64,000 bases of DNA, taken from Stieleria neptunia (GTDB lineage: Bacteria > Planctomycetota > Planctomycetia > Pirellulales > Pirellulaceae). Location of the stretch: positions 9,730,938 to 9,794,937 of the forward strand of contig NZ_CP037423.1 in the NCBI RefSeq assembly GCF_007754155.1. Reading direction: 5' to 3'. Position 1 is the first letter of the stretch. Each line of letters starts with the position of its first letter. Made by a program: the position numbers and the translations under genes. The notes below the pieces were generated by a model. The model was not told where the DNA came from. It saw only the letters and a program-made list of their open reading frames with translations, and ran no database searches. Below are positions 49,701-57,191 of this stretch, piece after piece.

Positions 49701-52700
49701 AGCCTACACGTATGCTCGATTGGTTTACGGCGACGATGGTGTTTTGGACCCCGATGCTTTCCTGGGAATCGAAGGATTTGAAACCAGCTCAGGGACCATC
49801 TTGCGACTGCCCGGCCACCTCGCCGATCCCGTCGGGGTCGCCGCACCGGAGAACACTGTTACGTTTGTGACCGGAAACGGCGATTTAGACGGTGATGGTT
49901 TCGGCGACCTTGTGCTCTCGACAACCGAGCCCGGCAGTAACAACCGAGTGACGATCTTGTTTGGCGCCGCGAGCAATCCCGATTTCCTTGATTTGGAAAC
50001 GGAATTCAGCCGCACCACCGCCATCAGCGGGTTTGCCTTTTCGCCCCGGTCCGAATCGCCGGTTCGCGGTGCGATTGTTGGCAGTTTGAATGGCGATGCG
50101 TTTGACGATCTGGTGGTGACAGATGCTGACCAGACTCGTTTGTTCGCCGGAAGGCCGCGTGACGATTTCCGTGCCACTGCCGTCACCGACATCGTGACGC
50201 TCGATGTGACACCAACAGCCGATGCATTCCTGCGTCACGTGTCGTCACTGGGTGACTGGGACAACGACGGTTTTATGGATGTCGGGATCCTGGGGCCGGA
50301 TCGTCTGAAGATTGTTTTTGGAGGAAGCGATCTATCCAATCTAATGTCCTTGGATGTCGCCGGATCCTTTGGAACCGCCCACTTGGCACTGGCCGGTCTA
50401 CTGGACGCTTCGTCAACCAGCGACGCGGTGATCAGCGGCGGAAGCCTGGATCACAGTATCCTTGTGCTCGGCAACCTGCGATCCGCACCCGACCTCGTCA
50501 CTGTCGCAACGCAAGGGTTACGACCGGTCGATGACTTTACCGGCGACGGGCTGGTGGATCTGGCGGCATCGCGGTTGATCGAAAACGAAACGGTGGCCGA
50601 TAACACGGGCGCACCGAACCTGCACTGGGTCACGGATCTATGGGTTAGTGATGCGGATCTCGATCTACGGGGAAATCCCGCCGACTTCGAGGGCGCCCAT
50701 CGTTTGATGTTTGAATCGCCGGACTCGCTTTACCTAAAACCCAATGTTGCAGCGTCCTTGCCGACACGTTTGCCTCTATTTGGCTCCGTGGGCGACATCA
50801 ACGATGACGGCGTTTCCGATTTGGGCATTTTCTCACAGCTCGGTCGGGCATTGTCGGTGGCTTATGGCGGAGCGGTCACCGAAGTTGATGATGGATCCCT
50901 TTCGGACACCCATCTGACGGCCGAGTTCGCCTCGCCTCGACTCGCCAGTCCATCTGTGGCTCAGGAACCAAGTACCGATCCTCCGGGATTTGACTTGCAA
51001 TCATCGAGTCGGTTGCGTGATGCCGTCACGATTGAAGGCATTCAAGCGGGAAACCGGTTGAGCGCAGGCCGATCAATCGGTGACATCAACGGCGACGGCA
51101 TTGATGACGTGGCCATCGAAGGGGAATTGGTGAGCTATGTCTACTTTGGCCCCTTCGAGCTTGATGGCATCGAGTCCGTCGAGCAGTTCGCCAACCTGAT
51201 CATTCGCGATCGGAAAATTGCCGCTGGCAGCGGTGATCTGACTGGCGACGGTGCCAATGATCTGGTTCTGGTTCGTGAAGAAATTCGCGAGGTCACTCAG
51301 AACGGGGTGCTTCAAAACCGATTGTTTTCGTACCTGGAGATCTACAGTGGCGGCTTCGGCATCGACCGCGAGCTCGATCGAAGTTCCGCCGTGTTTGAGA
51401 TCGAGTTATTGCAGGGACAGAATTTGGATTCGGGCGGTCGTGCCGTGACCACTTCGACGTCGCTGATCAATTGGGATGGTATCGGGACCGCCGAAGTCTT
51501 GGTCTCATTCGATCCGGCTCTGGAAGGAGCGCGTGCTCTCGTACTCGGCTTTGGCGAGCCGAATGGTTCGCAGGAATTGCCACTCGAACAAGCCGACATT
51601 TTGGATTGGGACACGGACGATTTTGTGGTGCCCGCAGGCAATCGCTTGAATCCCGATGCGACGGTGATCACCAAAGCGATCGGCGATCTCAACGGTGACG
51701 GCCGTGACGATCTCGCCATCGCCTCGCCCAACCTCTTTTTGCGCGATTCAGACGACATGCCGATCGGCCGCACCTATCTGATCATGGGGGGACGAACGCA
51801 GCATCGAGTCCCCGGCCAGCTGGACGGGTTCTTCAGTGTTGTGACCGATAGCGACGTCGTCATCAATGGCGTCGCCTTGGGACAGGACGTCTTTGGATTG
51901 GGCGATCTGAATCGGGATGGCTATGGTGATTTTGCGATCTCACGGTCGCTGGAAGGCGCGGGTGAATTGGAGGGCGGGCTGCTCGTCTATCACGGCGATG
52001 TCAATTTCGGCACCTTTCCCGGTGCGGCCCTCGAATTGACCGATTCGTACGACGACGCGGCCTATCGTGTTTCGCGTCAAGGTGCCAGCGCACTGATTCA
52101 TGGAACCGCGATCGCCGGCCCCTTGTACGCCACGGCGGGCAATCTGTTCGGCGATGAGATCGACCTCGTCGTGGGAGCGCCCAGCCAATCGATCGTGACG
52201 TTGGGGACCAATTTTGTCATCCGGCGCGATGATCGTGGCGAAATCGTCATCATCAGTGACATTGAAAGTGCCGGCGACGTGCTCAACAACACTTACGGGC
52301 AACCGCTCTTCTGGGACCTGAATCTCCAAAATTTGTCGGGGGCGACCTTCGGCGATTTTGCCGGTTCGTTGGCGGACGGACCTCTTGCCGATTTGAACGC
52401 CGATGGCTTGCACGATCTGTTCATTGGTGCGGCCGGCGTCGACGGAATCCTCGATGGCGTCCAGCCCGATGCGGGCCGGGTCTACTTCATTCCTGGAATT
52501 GATCGGACATTCTTGCCGAACGATACAGCGCCGGTGACGGTGCTGGAAAACCGCTCCGGTACGGTGGTCGATCTGGGCAGCGGTCAACCGCAAGTGTTTC
52601 GTTCACCGGACCCGTCAAACGCGGACGATCCCTTTGTCCTGGGAATCGGCGAAACATCCTGGTTTCGATTCACAACCAGCGGTGACGGCCAGGGTACAAC

Positions 52701-55700
52701 GACCGGTGGCGACTACCTTCGCATCAAAATGTTGACCAGTGAAACCGATCAGCAACAAAGCCCGATCACTGCGTCCATCTTGGATCTCGATGGCAATGCC
52801 TATAGCCAGAACAAGACCATCACGGATTTAAGAAACCTGCCGGCGGGAACCTACTATTTGCGCGTTGAACGGCCGGGCAGTTTTAGTTCGATTACGAATA
52901 TCGAATTCGAAATTGAATTCGACGCACCCGATTTCGGCTACGCCTATCCGGCAACGGATCGCGATCGTATCGATGGCGGCTCCGGTCGAGACTTGTTGAT
53001 CGGTGGACAGGGACTAGACGTTTTATTTGGCGATGAAGGGCGTGATCGATTCCAGGCCGAAGTCGTCGAAATGTTCGATCTGGATCAGGAACTCGGTGAG
53101 TCCTTTGTTCCGGACACCAATCCCAGCAACGATGTAATTGTGGGTCCCGACGTGATCGTCTTTCAGGAGGGGACCGTCGATCCGATGCTCAAACTCGCCG
53201 TCGCAAGAGCTTTGGGACGTGTCGTCACCACAACGCCCGATGGCAGTCAGGTGGCTCGCCAACCGTTCTACGCCAGCGAGTTGGCTGAGCTTGAGCTTTT
53301 AGACCTGTCGGAACTCGGGTTGACCGGAACGCAGGGAATTGAGTTGTTGGTCAATCTTCGCGTCTTGGACTTGAGTGGCAATGAATTGACCGTGATTCCG
53401 CCAGGTCTGACACATCTCGAACGATTGGACTTGTCGGACAATCAGATCACTTCGGTTGAGATCGACGGATTACCGAACCTCAAGCAATTGGTGTTGGACG
53501 CGAACCCGATCGTTGATCTGGGAACACTCGCCGGTGTCACCGTCTTGGATGACGACAACGTTGACACTTACACCGGAACCTGGGAACGATTTGTTTCGGA
53601 AGTCTCTTCGGTCAGTGAATCGGCCACCGCTTGGAACGACGACTATCGCGTGACGAAAGGCGACGGAACCGCGACGTGGTCAATCGAAGCGACGGACGAG
53701 ATGGAAGTCTTTGTGACTTGGCCCGCCGTGGCGGATGTGGATGCGATCGTCGAATACGCGGTTTCGTACGGCGGCGCGCCGACAACGGTGCTTGTCGACC
53801 AATCCAGACCACCAAGTGGTCCGAACAGCTCGTTGTCCGGCGGACGAACTTGGTTGTCGCTGGGACGTTTTGCTCCCGACATTGCCTCTGCCGGCGGACC
53901 GCTGCAGGTGACCTTGCAAGCGACCAGTGGTTCGATCGCGATCGCCGATGCGGTGCGTTTCGATTCCGTGGCCCCACCGAAATTGCCGGAGACAGCAATC
54001 TCGCTACTCAATAGCCCGATCAACGCCTACAGTCGTGATGTACTTCTCGGCAAGATCGCGGATGCCAATCCTCAAACCGTTGTCAACGTCACGCCGAACT
54101 CGTCACGGCCATTGATCACGCCGATCGATTCGGTCACGATCCAGCAGACTCGCATTGACCTGACTCTGATCGGGGGAGGCTTCGTCGATGCGGATGGCCA
54201 CGCCGTCACGTTTACCGCGACGAGTGATCTGCCGAGTGTGACCGTCCAAGTCGTCGGGTCGGAGCTGGTCCTCAACTATCCCAGCAACCTGGCGAGGAGC
54301 CCTCGCATCAATGTCGTCGCGCGGGACGGCTTGGGACGTGAGAGCCAGAGCGAATTCACCGTTGACGTCTTGGGCGATGGCATTGGGCAGATCGTTCGCG
54401 GAACGGTATTCGATGAGGAAGGGGATCCGATTCGGGGAGCCGTGATTCATTTGGTCACCGACAGTGGCAGTGTCGTCGCATGTACGTTCACCGACCAAGA
54501 TGGAAACTACCGCATCGATGGTGACATCGGCAGCGATCGCATCGAAGTGGTACTGCCGGCCCCCTTGACGAGCAATCCGGCATCCGTCGAACTGCGCGAC
54601 GATCTGGGATACCAATACGATTTCGATGTTGATCCGTCGACAATCGATCTGGACAACAACGGGTCCGGCGATTTGACCTTGGTCGGTAACCCCACTCTTT
54701 CCGGTGGCATCTTGACGCTATTGGGTGGCAATGGGGAAGACCAATACATCGGCGAAAATTTCGAAACGACAACGATTTGGCCGTCCCTGAGCATGACCGT
54801 CCAATCCGGGTACACGATCGATTTGCGAGTAAAAATCATTGACGACCCGGTTTTTCCGGAGGGGAATCGTAGCTCGATGAGCGTCCTGGTCGCCCCACAA
54901 GACTCGGACATCAACGGTTTCTTGCTGATCAAGAAGAACAGTGTTATCTGGAACAGTTCGCCGGCAATCATGCTGTCAACGGAAACCAACACTGATGCCT
55001 TTCACGATTTCCGCATCGTTCAACCGCCCGGTCAAGCAGACACATTTTATGTTTGGCGTGACGGAAAACTATTGAACCCTGATGCGTTGCCACTGACAGG
55101 AAGAGAGTTTGGCGGATTTGGGAATCGATTGATCATGGGTGACAATGGCACCGGTGATTCCGGGCATAGCAAATTGGACCACCTGCGGATTTACAAAGGT
55201 GTCCCCTTTGACGAAACCATGCTGACTCGCACGGTGGACTTTGTCGTCTCACGTTCGCTCGATCTCGGTAGCGATCGGGTCGTCGACGAGGGCCAAACGC
55301 AAACGTTCCAGGCGGAATCCAATCTGGTGCTCGGCAACTATGTCTGGCGGGTCAACGGCGAGGTTCTCGCCGGTGAGTCGACCGACACGCTGCAGTGGAC
55401 GCCGCCGAGTGACGGCGTCTACCAAATCGATGTGTCCGCCAATGAAGGCTCTGGCGGCACGGGCCCGGTGTACAGCGATCAAGTCACCGTCACAGCCAAC
55501 AATGCCGCTCCCGTCGTGACGCTCACCGCGTCGACCTATCTGCCCATCGCCGAAGGCAGCGCGGTCACCATCGCTGCGACAGTCGCCGACGCCGCTGACG
55601 ATTCGATCGCCAAGTTCAATTGGAAGATTCAAAGCGATACGGGACTAGGTTTTCCGGTGCCCGCTGCCTTTCCTCCTATCACGACCATCTCCGATTGGGT

Positions 55701-56631
55701 GCTGACACTGCCCGACGAAGGTCGATACGAGATCACGCTGGAGGTCACCGATAATGACGGACTTGTCGGCATTTCGGAACCCTTGGTGTTCAACGTTTCG
55801 AATATCCAACCGAACCTTTCGGCGATGTCGGTCGCGACCGACGATCAGGGTTCGATCGTCGTCAGCGGAAGCTTCGGCGATCCCGGTTTTGATTTCCACC
55901 TCGGCATGGCCGACTTCGGCGATGGAACGCGACGACCGATCAATCTCCAAGACGCCCCCGCATTCAGCATCGATCACCAGTACAAACAGCCAGGCCGCTA
56001 CGAAGTCAAAGTCACCATCGATGACCAAGACGGCGGGACACGCACCGAAACGTTTGAAGTCGACTATCAGCCACGTGTTGCGATCGACGACATCCAGATC
56101 AACGGGGGCAGCAACGATCGCTCACAAGTCACCTCGGTCGGCGTGGCATTCAACCAAATCGTCCAGGCACCCGAGAATGCGTTCACACTTCGCAATCGTG
56201 ACACCGGCCAGCTCATCGAATCGTTCAGCTACGTCGCGGATCACTCCAGCGGCGTGACCGCAATCGAGTTGACGTTTCTGCCAGGACCCTCGGTCGTCAC
56301 TCGCCCCGGTGGGAATTCCCTGGTCGACGGAAACTACGAGCTTGTCGTCAGTGCTTCCGGGGTCCAATCGGCCGACGATCGCGCTGCACAAATGACCCGT
56401 GACGTCGTGTTCGGTGAAGACCCGACCGATCAGTTCTTTCGCTTGCTCGGCGACAGCGATGGAGACCGTGACGTCGATGGCCAAGACTATGGCCGGTTCG
56501 GTCTGACGTTCTTGAAATCCGAAGGCATGGTCGGATTTGACGCCGCCTTTGACAGTGACGGGGACGGAGACGTCGATGGCCAGGACTACGGCCGATTCGG
56601 TCAGCAGTTCCTAAAGACACTGCCGCTCTAG
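37717..56631 (+). CDS. Giant multidomain RTX/FG-GAP/LRR/dockerin surface protein
   Basis: One uninterrupted 6304-residue frame. The LEPR-XLL type motif is at 25-33 (LEARQLLAG). About 2200 residues of beta-rich sequence without a recognised family follow. RTX calcium-binding nonapeptides (GGDGNDTLTGG) run from about 2260 to 3080, with smaller patches near 3520, 3725 and 5085. A pre-peptidase-like domain lies near 3410-3500 and FG-GAP repeats at about 4050-4920 (DLDGDGFGDLVLS). Leucine-rich repeats are at about 5188-5268 (VLDLSGNELTVIP), then a golvesin-like beta domain, a carboxypeptidase-regulatory/SdrD-like module (about 5560), a LamG-like domain, PKD-like domains and two dockerin loops (6241-6304). 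It is probably a calcium-stabilised secreted adhesin. The export system is not in the window. It is divergent from the kinase/sigma island. Confidence 0.95.
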   Translation: MLLRRHRRRRHTSDLTNRRRKIEKLEARQLLAGDLISPEKNQELRDGLGALAVADGGFAQHVESAPLLSRPLAALGRSFNQGLDFSAKLTSEFVTPLTSYLQASGAVTTDDVVGFLENQSAVVAPATGAILGTELVFDTTVYLQQTVDYRPDFGSSADGVGLSFDESMSSAEFGVTLALQFGVDAGGEFFTKIGRLDFSVVDAAEVTATGAVPEFAAIDRDITFTLTINDASNVTATLPANTAGNVTPLVDRLNAALRQPLMDAGFSGALTAVDAGGRLGFRGVSPSVQRIALSGDSGLALLGFPPHSEDTKTFLPEIEYGLLSLESDAGGLAIAGVATVSADTGNDDRLSTSELAGTPQLTATSSGFIRGEFDVRPSTDLLLDGSPVIAATSGTLFRGEPVTMALESFGSLDALHHQTTEALRQGFAAITQFGARLEAETPLANAMPALESTFADSADLDGVLRDKLQSKVEALLAANPRPTWNEVADSLQTDGMTVTRSSSDQLLSLNVHVKNDPAPKTHRLVLGDEIVDAGLTASEDLPEVDLNSSTDWQLQIEIDRRQTASPLDAFAVRFDDAKNQFTANDSVSFGANVGFLGVSASGSVNMDATLQNRIGQSGESVSAARLLGESFETLVTALTLGDFDINLGLSGTVGNQTLVDGSTILDLAGAAVFAGQSQPQLVLAPDGGLQDFANVSAEDLASGIEQLGGWLGDFAQEKLSGNLPLADTLRYADLVKWKDVFDELIVSKLVGDEGRLAFSNAQELDALDFGASAGISNPNYEPATKTLTVDVDFSKAFSLGTDDALEFNFEIGDFVGFEAAGEVTFTPTVNGSFRLGIDMRPLGAGDAATTISSATTLVALGIETEAGHDVTIRLRDGSEFAVDFDGAVDLDDVVARLENAAPTLPDGSPKLTASLREENGITVGLQLTDRSVDEGAEFAVRAAGDSLTGFLLGILGEFTATEDAQGPAVIEGLPLHGDTIADHVFAESIAGAPIASGTVAMQSEGFSATANLGFTEVSIDGGQLLDQAGVPSHVSTSVALPQPRMTLAEMFAGLQSTIETNVDGLIEFTLPVFGSVGGNDYGSSGESFTATIADFSGDIQAALSGSIDSVLDALSDVDAADILSGLIDGLERLLSVDSITLPILNVDLPDVAGLRGLLTDLTDAIKSIGSTTLDVLSDGVNQIARAGALTSNLDIPEIDFPEFDISLPNLLDFFSSVSDLTPINDPGGEDDGKFSLQDLQHIFADTLDFEVSMPDIHVPAEDFEDFLSGVSTILDTLQLSGPGSLQGLESKLEQVTGLPADAIGLVIDTSNSPAISVRFDLMLDKMVQAKYPVSVGLDDLGLGGIGDLVDVGATSEVMLSAAAVATLALGVQINSGGVKPFLYTDPADPNSTKLTLRAGASASDIDFEASLGPFGIGVVDGVAGIGIPGAFPTDPLSPATFELAFNDADGRYFFLDESLDLTTTATGGAFVRLPIEAPLGTAPINLQIDVADLTNPVLQFGLWDASFDNPVDLNADSVFDAEDVKQAFQDKIDAIGDIGDNLLSLVGGWEGAFDLLIETMKGDVLGVPLPIIGDALADEADFLVDIKESVLSHVSNLADQGATKVAEGLFAALGPDGLNLLADLSGDSLISIADVIVVTSGDQVDFDILLSKAIDTIDVPVDFDLGLPGLNFDIDAEVQLDFGFEFRLGFGVSKTEGFYFDTADSGLTVSFDATIPEIDASGQLALLGINATKGAGETRFDGDFFVTFVDPSGGNTLTLSEMFAGGFSDVVDHELVASATTDLLLTASVGDSKILPSLRTNLRVDWGFGSRLAAPDAPTNTRFTPTTNEPLKVNFENVQMNLGEFFGGFVGEVLGQVQDVLEPIQPVIDVLEQRLPVISDLAGRDVTLVDIATTFGNARVKPFLDSVINVNDLITSLPGPDAFDTSNQWVALGQFSVAADALGAYSPGAATDDTIRKELKIGSFSEEPVLDSIGTGSTPGGGFKSNLSKTASVLSFPLLEKPSTAFKLLLGKDVDLFLFDAPKLEVDFNYNQSFPTPIPGLFANFGGRITAGADFAFGYDTSGINQFFQSGDLARLADGFFVSDRLNPDGTGTDVAEVYLRGSLTAGASLNVLIAEAGVNGGVFANVEFNLHDNNNDGRVRATEQLENLSLSPIHVFDVGGKVQAGLDAYYRVLFVSDEFQIARVTLADFDLSRNNPELALAALTSRSGDELTLKFTSGDDNYRVLAGSQPGSIVVQGQGMRTGDILGVTSIRGNAGAGNDELTIANAVTIPVMIDGGAGNDALTAGGGVTTFYGGDGNDTLTGGSQDDLLVGGDGNDLLTGGVGNDTLEGGAGADYLDGGKNEDSLRGGSGDDQLLGGDGADDVDGHDGADRIKGGRGNDTLRGGSADDRIEGGLGDDRIEGGSGNDLLLGQSGMDNIDGGDDDDTVVGGGQNDVLSGGAGNDDLDGGSGDDLIRGDAGNDSLRGGSGVDEIDGGAGDDLLVADEDASGSSVLPGHVLRGGSGNDTVYGSLGNDFIDAGAGNDVVDGLAGDDVIVGGLGDDDLSGGLGNDLVWGGIATHDASYFSLSDPSLFEKPSRYDEATALVDGATGTPGYSNYVLPIELFVPTILGGQSVGGIAADGRDLIRGDQGTDWLFGGSDADRILGGQGNDYIDGGSGNDSDLFGEAGDDVVRGGEGADVLHGGPGIDQLYGDAGRDTLYGGSGDAGGSTDGQRLFGGDDSDSLYAWAATTTADDAKGDQLFGGNGSDFLYGNLRSELLFGESGADYISGDWAVGPNVSRNPDAAIVGADDTLIGGSGQDQMYGGGGNDLLRGGGDGDWLEGQDGNDTLLGGEGIDFLVLDVDPGYQVTGGDMFNGHGEVDDDNATDVMLIQGTSANDDVRISAAPGGQMKVVYNGAELIANWADTQGPLVEQIRIDGGVGDDRIEFVQGAEALDVAALLTRSRDWVSTISGGPGNDTLIGSAGRDRIDGGRGDDLISGFAGDDRLWGDDGNGSVTDHDVIFAGQGNDDVLGGQGTNQLYAWSSDPGPVGSEDFGVFETAGGQQVLEDTGLNRIIGGPGDDELFGGTGLDLLYGAGGNNQLYTRTGMPFESLDSGDANDEWKVYARTTGQVWYVGGTNAADEISVDFVTEPGILLGHHLVTRLTRNGELTSFDAQVRLDFRATDDDGNLIWDPDTVFSADGLLSDDPFARGEALNEKFSDAETLSRLLPPEDDFRAIIIDALGGDDIINVGPTVQKTVWVDAGEGDDRVLIASGRAILIDQTDEIGNRNDDRDGAYPLMGPAVIVGTRDVLSPTGILREDASFYLIVNELEDHVLVEVPASVTNGDAIGTEPNESIDDLIEDINRQLGLTAASGLVIATRAIGSRIALSTTSLAEDTSLSISIPLIDPARGWLRLPAAATAAPTSLLSSSATYTGLTIDHPDDVDHYKFSVVVDALVDISIESLGIDDGMTFDLFAGASTTAETPVAGGYDLTAGVEYTLRVESNSATTIYELSFDFPGNASPSLLDLGAIVEFERRDVIFGGPGNDVLQGGPGEDFIFGGPGNDVLTGGDDRGASDLLFGQDGNDTFQTSPDFLPTLAGTTTTFLPTQSDRYAGAAGDDRVVFLGGDFDTTNRPINDFAAVRFNPLLNRYEISTLVWDTANQEFAKSATGSESTFGTLLRKFHFFAATDVEGLEVDLGAGDDTWHAGGETPFVFPGDGTGAAWGIQEGDVQVGASLFRDIHVVGGQGNDRLLGGPVGERLDGDEGSDFIAGGAGNDQISGGLGDDILMGGTGITPDDFEFVTRSFGASVNDTFEFAADVTPFLETNAPLNLNFHQGDLVDWYSVSPAAMQQFAGQQTATLTRDMIRIVELESGDLEPLVFSLFYAEATGSEAELSLVPVDELADSPQHYLIRVENRTPDDSAPLNTSRRYAIELLNSFGQTTSVSLSQLTDHEADPRSGFARTAGQIQMIVDGRNLGGQGVVIPVGNFNGDVDSEGNPINDYIVAVQNVVESGEAYTYARLVYGDDGVLDPDAFLGIEGFETSSGTILRLPGHLADPVGVAAPENTVTFVTGNGDLDGDGFGDLVLSTTEPGSNNRVTILFGAASNPDFLDLETEFSRTTAISGFAFSPRSESPVRGAIVGSLNGDAFDDLVVTDADQTRLFAGRPRDDFRATAVTDIVTLDVTPTADAFLRHVSSLGDWDNDGFMDVGILGPDRLKIVFGGSDLSNLMSLDVAGSFGTAHLALAGLLDASSTSDAVISGGSLDHSILVLGNLRSAPDLVTVATQGLRPVDDFTGDGLVDLAASRLIENETVADNTGAPNLHWVTDLWVSDADLDLRGNPADFEGAHRLMFESPDSLYLKPNVAASLPTRLPLFGSVGDINDDGVSDLGIFSQLGRALSVAYGGAVTEVDDGSLSDTHLTAEFASPRLASPSVAQEPSTDPPGFDLQSSSRLRDAVTIEGIQAGNRLSAGRSIGDINGDGIDDVAIEGELVSYVYFGPFELDGIESVEQFANLIIRDRKIAAGSGDLTGDGANDLVLVREEIREVTQNGVLQNRLFSYLEIYSGGFGIDRELDRSSAVFEIELLQGQNLDSGGRAVTTSTSLINWDGIGTAEVLVSFDPALEGARALVLGFGEPNGSQELPLEQADILDWDTDDFVVPAGNRLNPDATVITKAIGDLNGDGRDDLAIASPNLFLRDSDDMPIGRTYLIMGGRTQHRVPGQLDGFFSVVTDSDVVINGVALGQDVFGLGDLNRDGYGDFAISRSLEGAGELEGGLLVYHGDVNFGTFPGAALELTDSYDDAAYRVSRQGASALIHGTAIAGPLYATAGNLFGDEIDLVVGAPSQSIVTLGTNFVIRRDDRGEIVIISDIESAGDVLNNTYGQPLFWDLNLQNLSGATFGDFAGSLADGPLADLNADGLHDLFIGAAGVDGILDGVQPDAGRVYFIPGIDRTFLPNDTAPVTVLENRSGTVVDLGSGQPQVFRSPDPSNADDPFVLGIGETSWFRFTTSGDGQGTTTGGDYLRIKMLTSETDQQQSPITASILDLDGNAYSQNKTITDLRNLPAGTYYLRVERPGSFSSITNIEFEIEFDAPDFGYAYPATDRDRIDGGSGRDLLIGGQGLDVLFGDEGRDRFQAEVVEMFDLDQELGESFVPDTNPSNDVIVGPDVIVFQEGTVDPMLKLAVARALGRVVTTTPDGSQVARQPFYASELAELELLDLSELGLTGTQGIELLVNLRVLDLSGNELTVIPPGLTHLERLDLSDNQITSVEIDGLPNLKQLVLDANPIVDLGTLAGVTVLDDDNVDTYTGTWERFVSEVSSVSESATAWNDDYRVTKGDGTATWSIEATDEMEVFVTWPAVADVDAIVEYAVSYGGAPTTVLVDQSRPPSGPNSSLSGGRTWLSLGRFAPDIASAGGPLQVTLQATSGSIAIADAVRFDSVAPPKLPETAISLLNSPINAYSRDVLLGKIADANPQTVVNVTPNSSRPLITPIDSVTIQQTRIDLTLIGGGFVDADGHAVTFTATSDLPSVTVQVVGSELVLNYPSNLARSPRINVVARDGLGRESQSEFTVDVLGDGIGQIVRGTVFDEEGDPIRGAVIHLVTDSGSVVACTFTDQDGNYRIDGDIGSDRIEVVLPAPLTSNPASVELRDDLGYQYDFDVDPSTIDLDNNGSGDLTLVGNPTLSGGILTLLGGNGEDQYIGENFETTTIWPSLSMTVQSGYTIDLRVKIIDDPVFPEGNRSSMSVLVAPQDSDINGFLLIKKNSVIWNSSPAIMLSTETNTDAFHDFRIVQPPGQADTFYVWRDGKLLNPDALPLTGREFGGFGNRLIMGDNGTGDSGHSKLDHLRIYKGVPFDETMLTRTVDFVVSRSLDLGSDRVVDEGQTQTFQAESNLVLGNYVWRVNGEVLAGESTDTLQWTPPSDGVYQIDVSANEGSGGTGPVYSDQVTVTANNAAPVVTLTASTYLPIAEGSAVTIAATVADAADDSIAKFNWKIQSDTGLGFPVPAAFPPITTISDWVLTLPDEGRYEITLEVTDNDGLVGISEPLVFNVSNIQPNLSAMSVATDDQGSIVVSGSFGDPGFDFHLGMADFGDGTRRPINLQDAPAFSIDHQYKQPGRYEVKVTIDDQDGGTRTETFEVDYQPRVAIDDIQINGGSNDRSQVTSVGVAFNQIVQAPENAFTLRNRDTGQLIESFSYVADHSSGVTAIELTFLPGPSVVTRPGGNSLVDGNYELVVSASGVQSADDRAAQMTRDVVFGEDPTDQFFRLLGDSDGDRDVDGQDYGRFGLTFLKSEGMVGFDAAFDSDGDGDVDGQDYGRFGQQFLKTLPL
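44490..46250 (+). repeat. RTX nonapeptide repeat tract within giant gene
   Basis: DNA encodes dozens of GGxGxDxLx-type units in near continuous tandem (GGAGNDAL, GGDGNDTLTGG, GGSGNDLLLG). At the DNA level GGCGGC..GGCAACGA words recur without exact period, so this is protein repetition rather than a CRISPR or satellite. Each pair of units forms a calcium-binding parallel beta-roll. Confidence 0.92.
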
Positions 56632-56779
56632 TGCTTCGTCAACTTTTATTCTTAGGGTACCGCGGAAAAGGGGTCAGCACCTGTCCCAGCCGGCGAGACG
56701 GTGGCACACACACCCCACTCCAGAGGCCTTCGACACGACAAAGAACTGTTGAATTCTGCGTTTTAGTCCCGACTGCTCT

Positions 56780-56960
56780 GGCAGCGATTTTTGGGTGTCC
56801 CTAACATCCACAAGGAGTAAGAAAAAAGGCCTCAGCCAAACGATCACTTGGGGCAAAAGTGATCAGAAATGGCTGAGACCCACTACTCAATGCCGGATGC
56901 CCAAGGGGCAAGTTTGGAAATCCAGCACCGCACGGCGCTCTCGGGCGCCGTGCGTTTTTT
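56780..56960 (+). ncRNA. Candidate three-hairpin small RNA
   Basis: Three successive hairpins can be drawn. The first is a two-part stem, CTCAGCCA/TGGCTGAG enclosing GATCACTT/AAGTGATC (56831-56877). The second is a short TGCCC/GGGCA stem near 56898-56910. The third is the intrinsic terminator at 56930-56960. There is no convincing ORF across it. It could instead be the extended 3' UTR and terminator of the giant gene, whose stop lies 200 bp upstream. It did not match tmRNA, 6S, SRP or RNase P patterns known to me. Confidence 0.4.
56930..56960 (+). terminator. Intrinsic (Rho-independent) terminator
   Basis: Perfect stem GCACGGCGC/GCGCCGTGC around TCTCGG, followed by GTTTTTT. It is the clearest terminator in the window, about 300 bp after the giant gene stop. 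Confidence 0.88.
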
Positions 56961-57191
56961 ATTGGTTTCGAGTGCAACCCTATCGCGTCACTGAGTTTCA
57001 GTTCGCGACATTGTCGAGATCCTACGGCGTGTTGACGCCAGGGTCAATGCTGATCTGGCGGATTAACGCCAGGGGGAAAAGGTGGTTCGGATTGACGCAT
57101 CGCGTTGCATTCCGCATCTCAGCATTCCGCATCTCATGCACGTGGCGTCAGCCCAATGCCATCAACTTTGACGCCAAGCGGGGTGTTTTTT

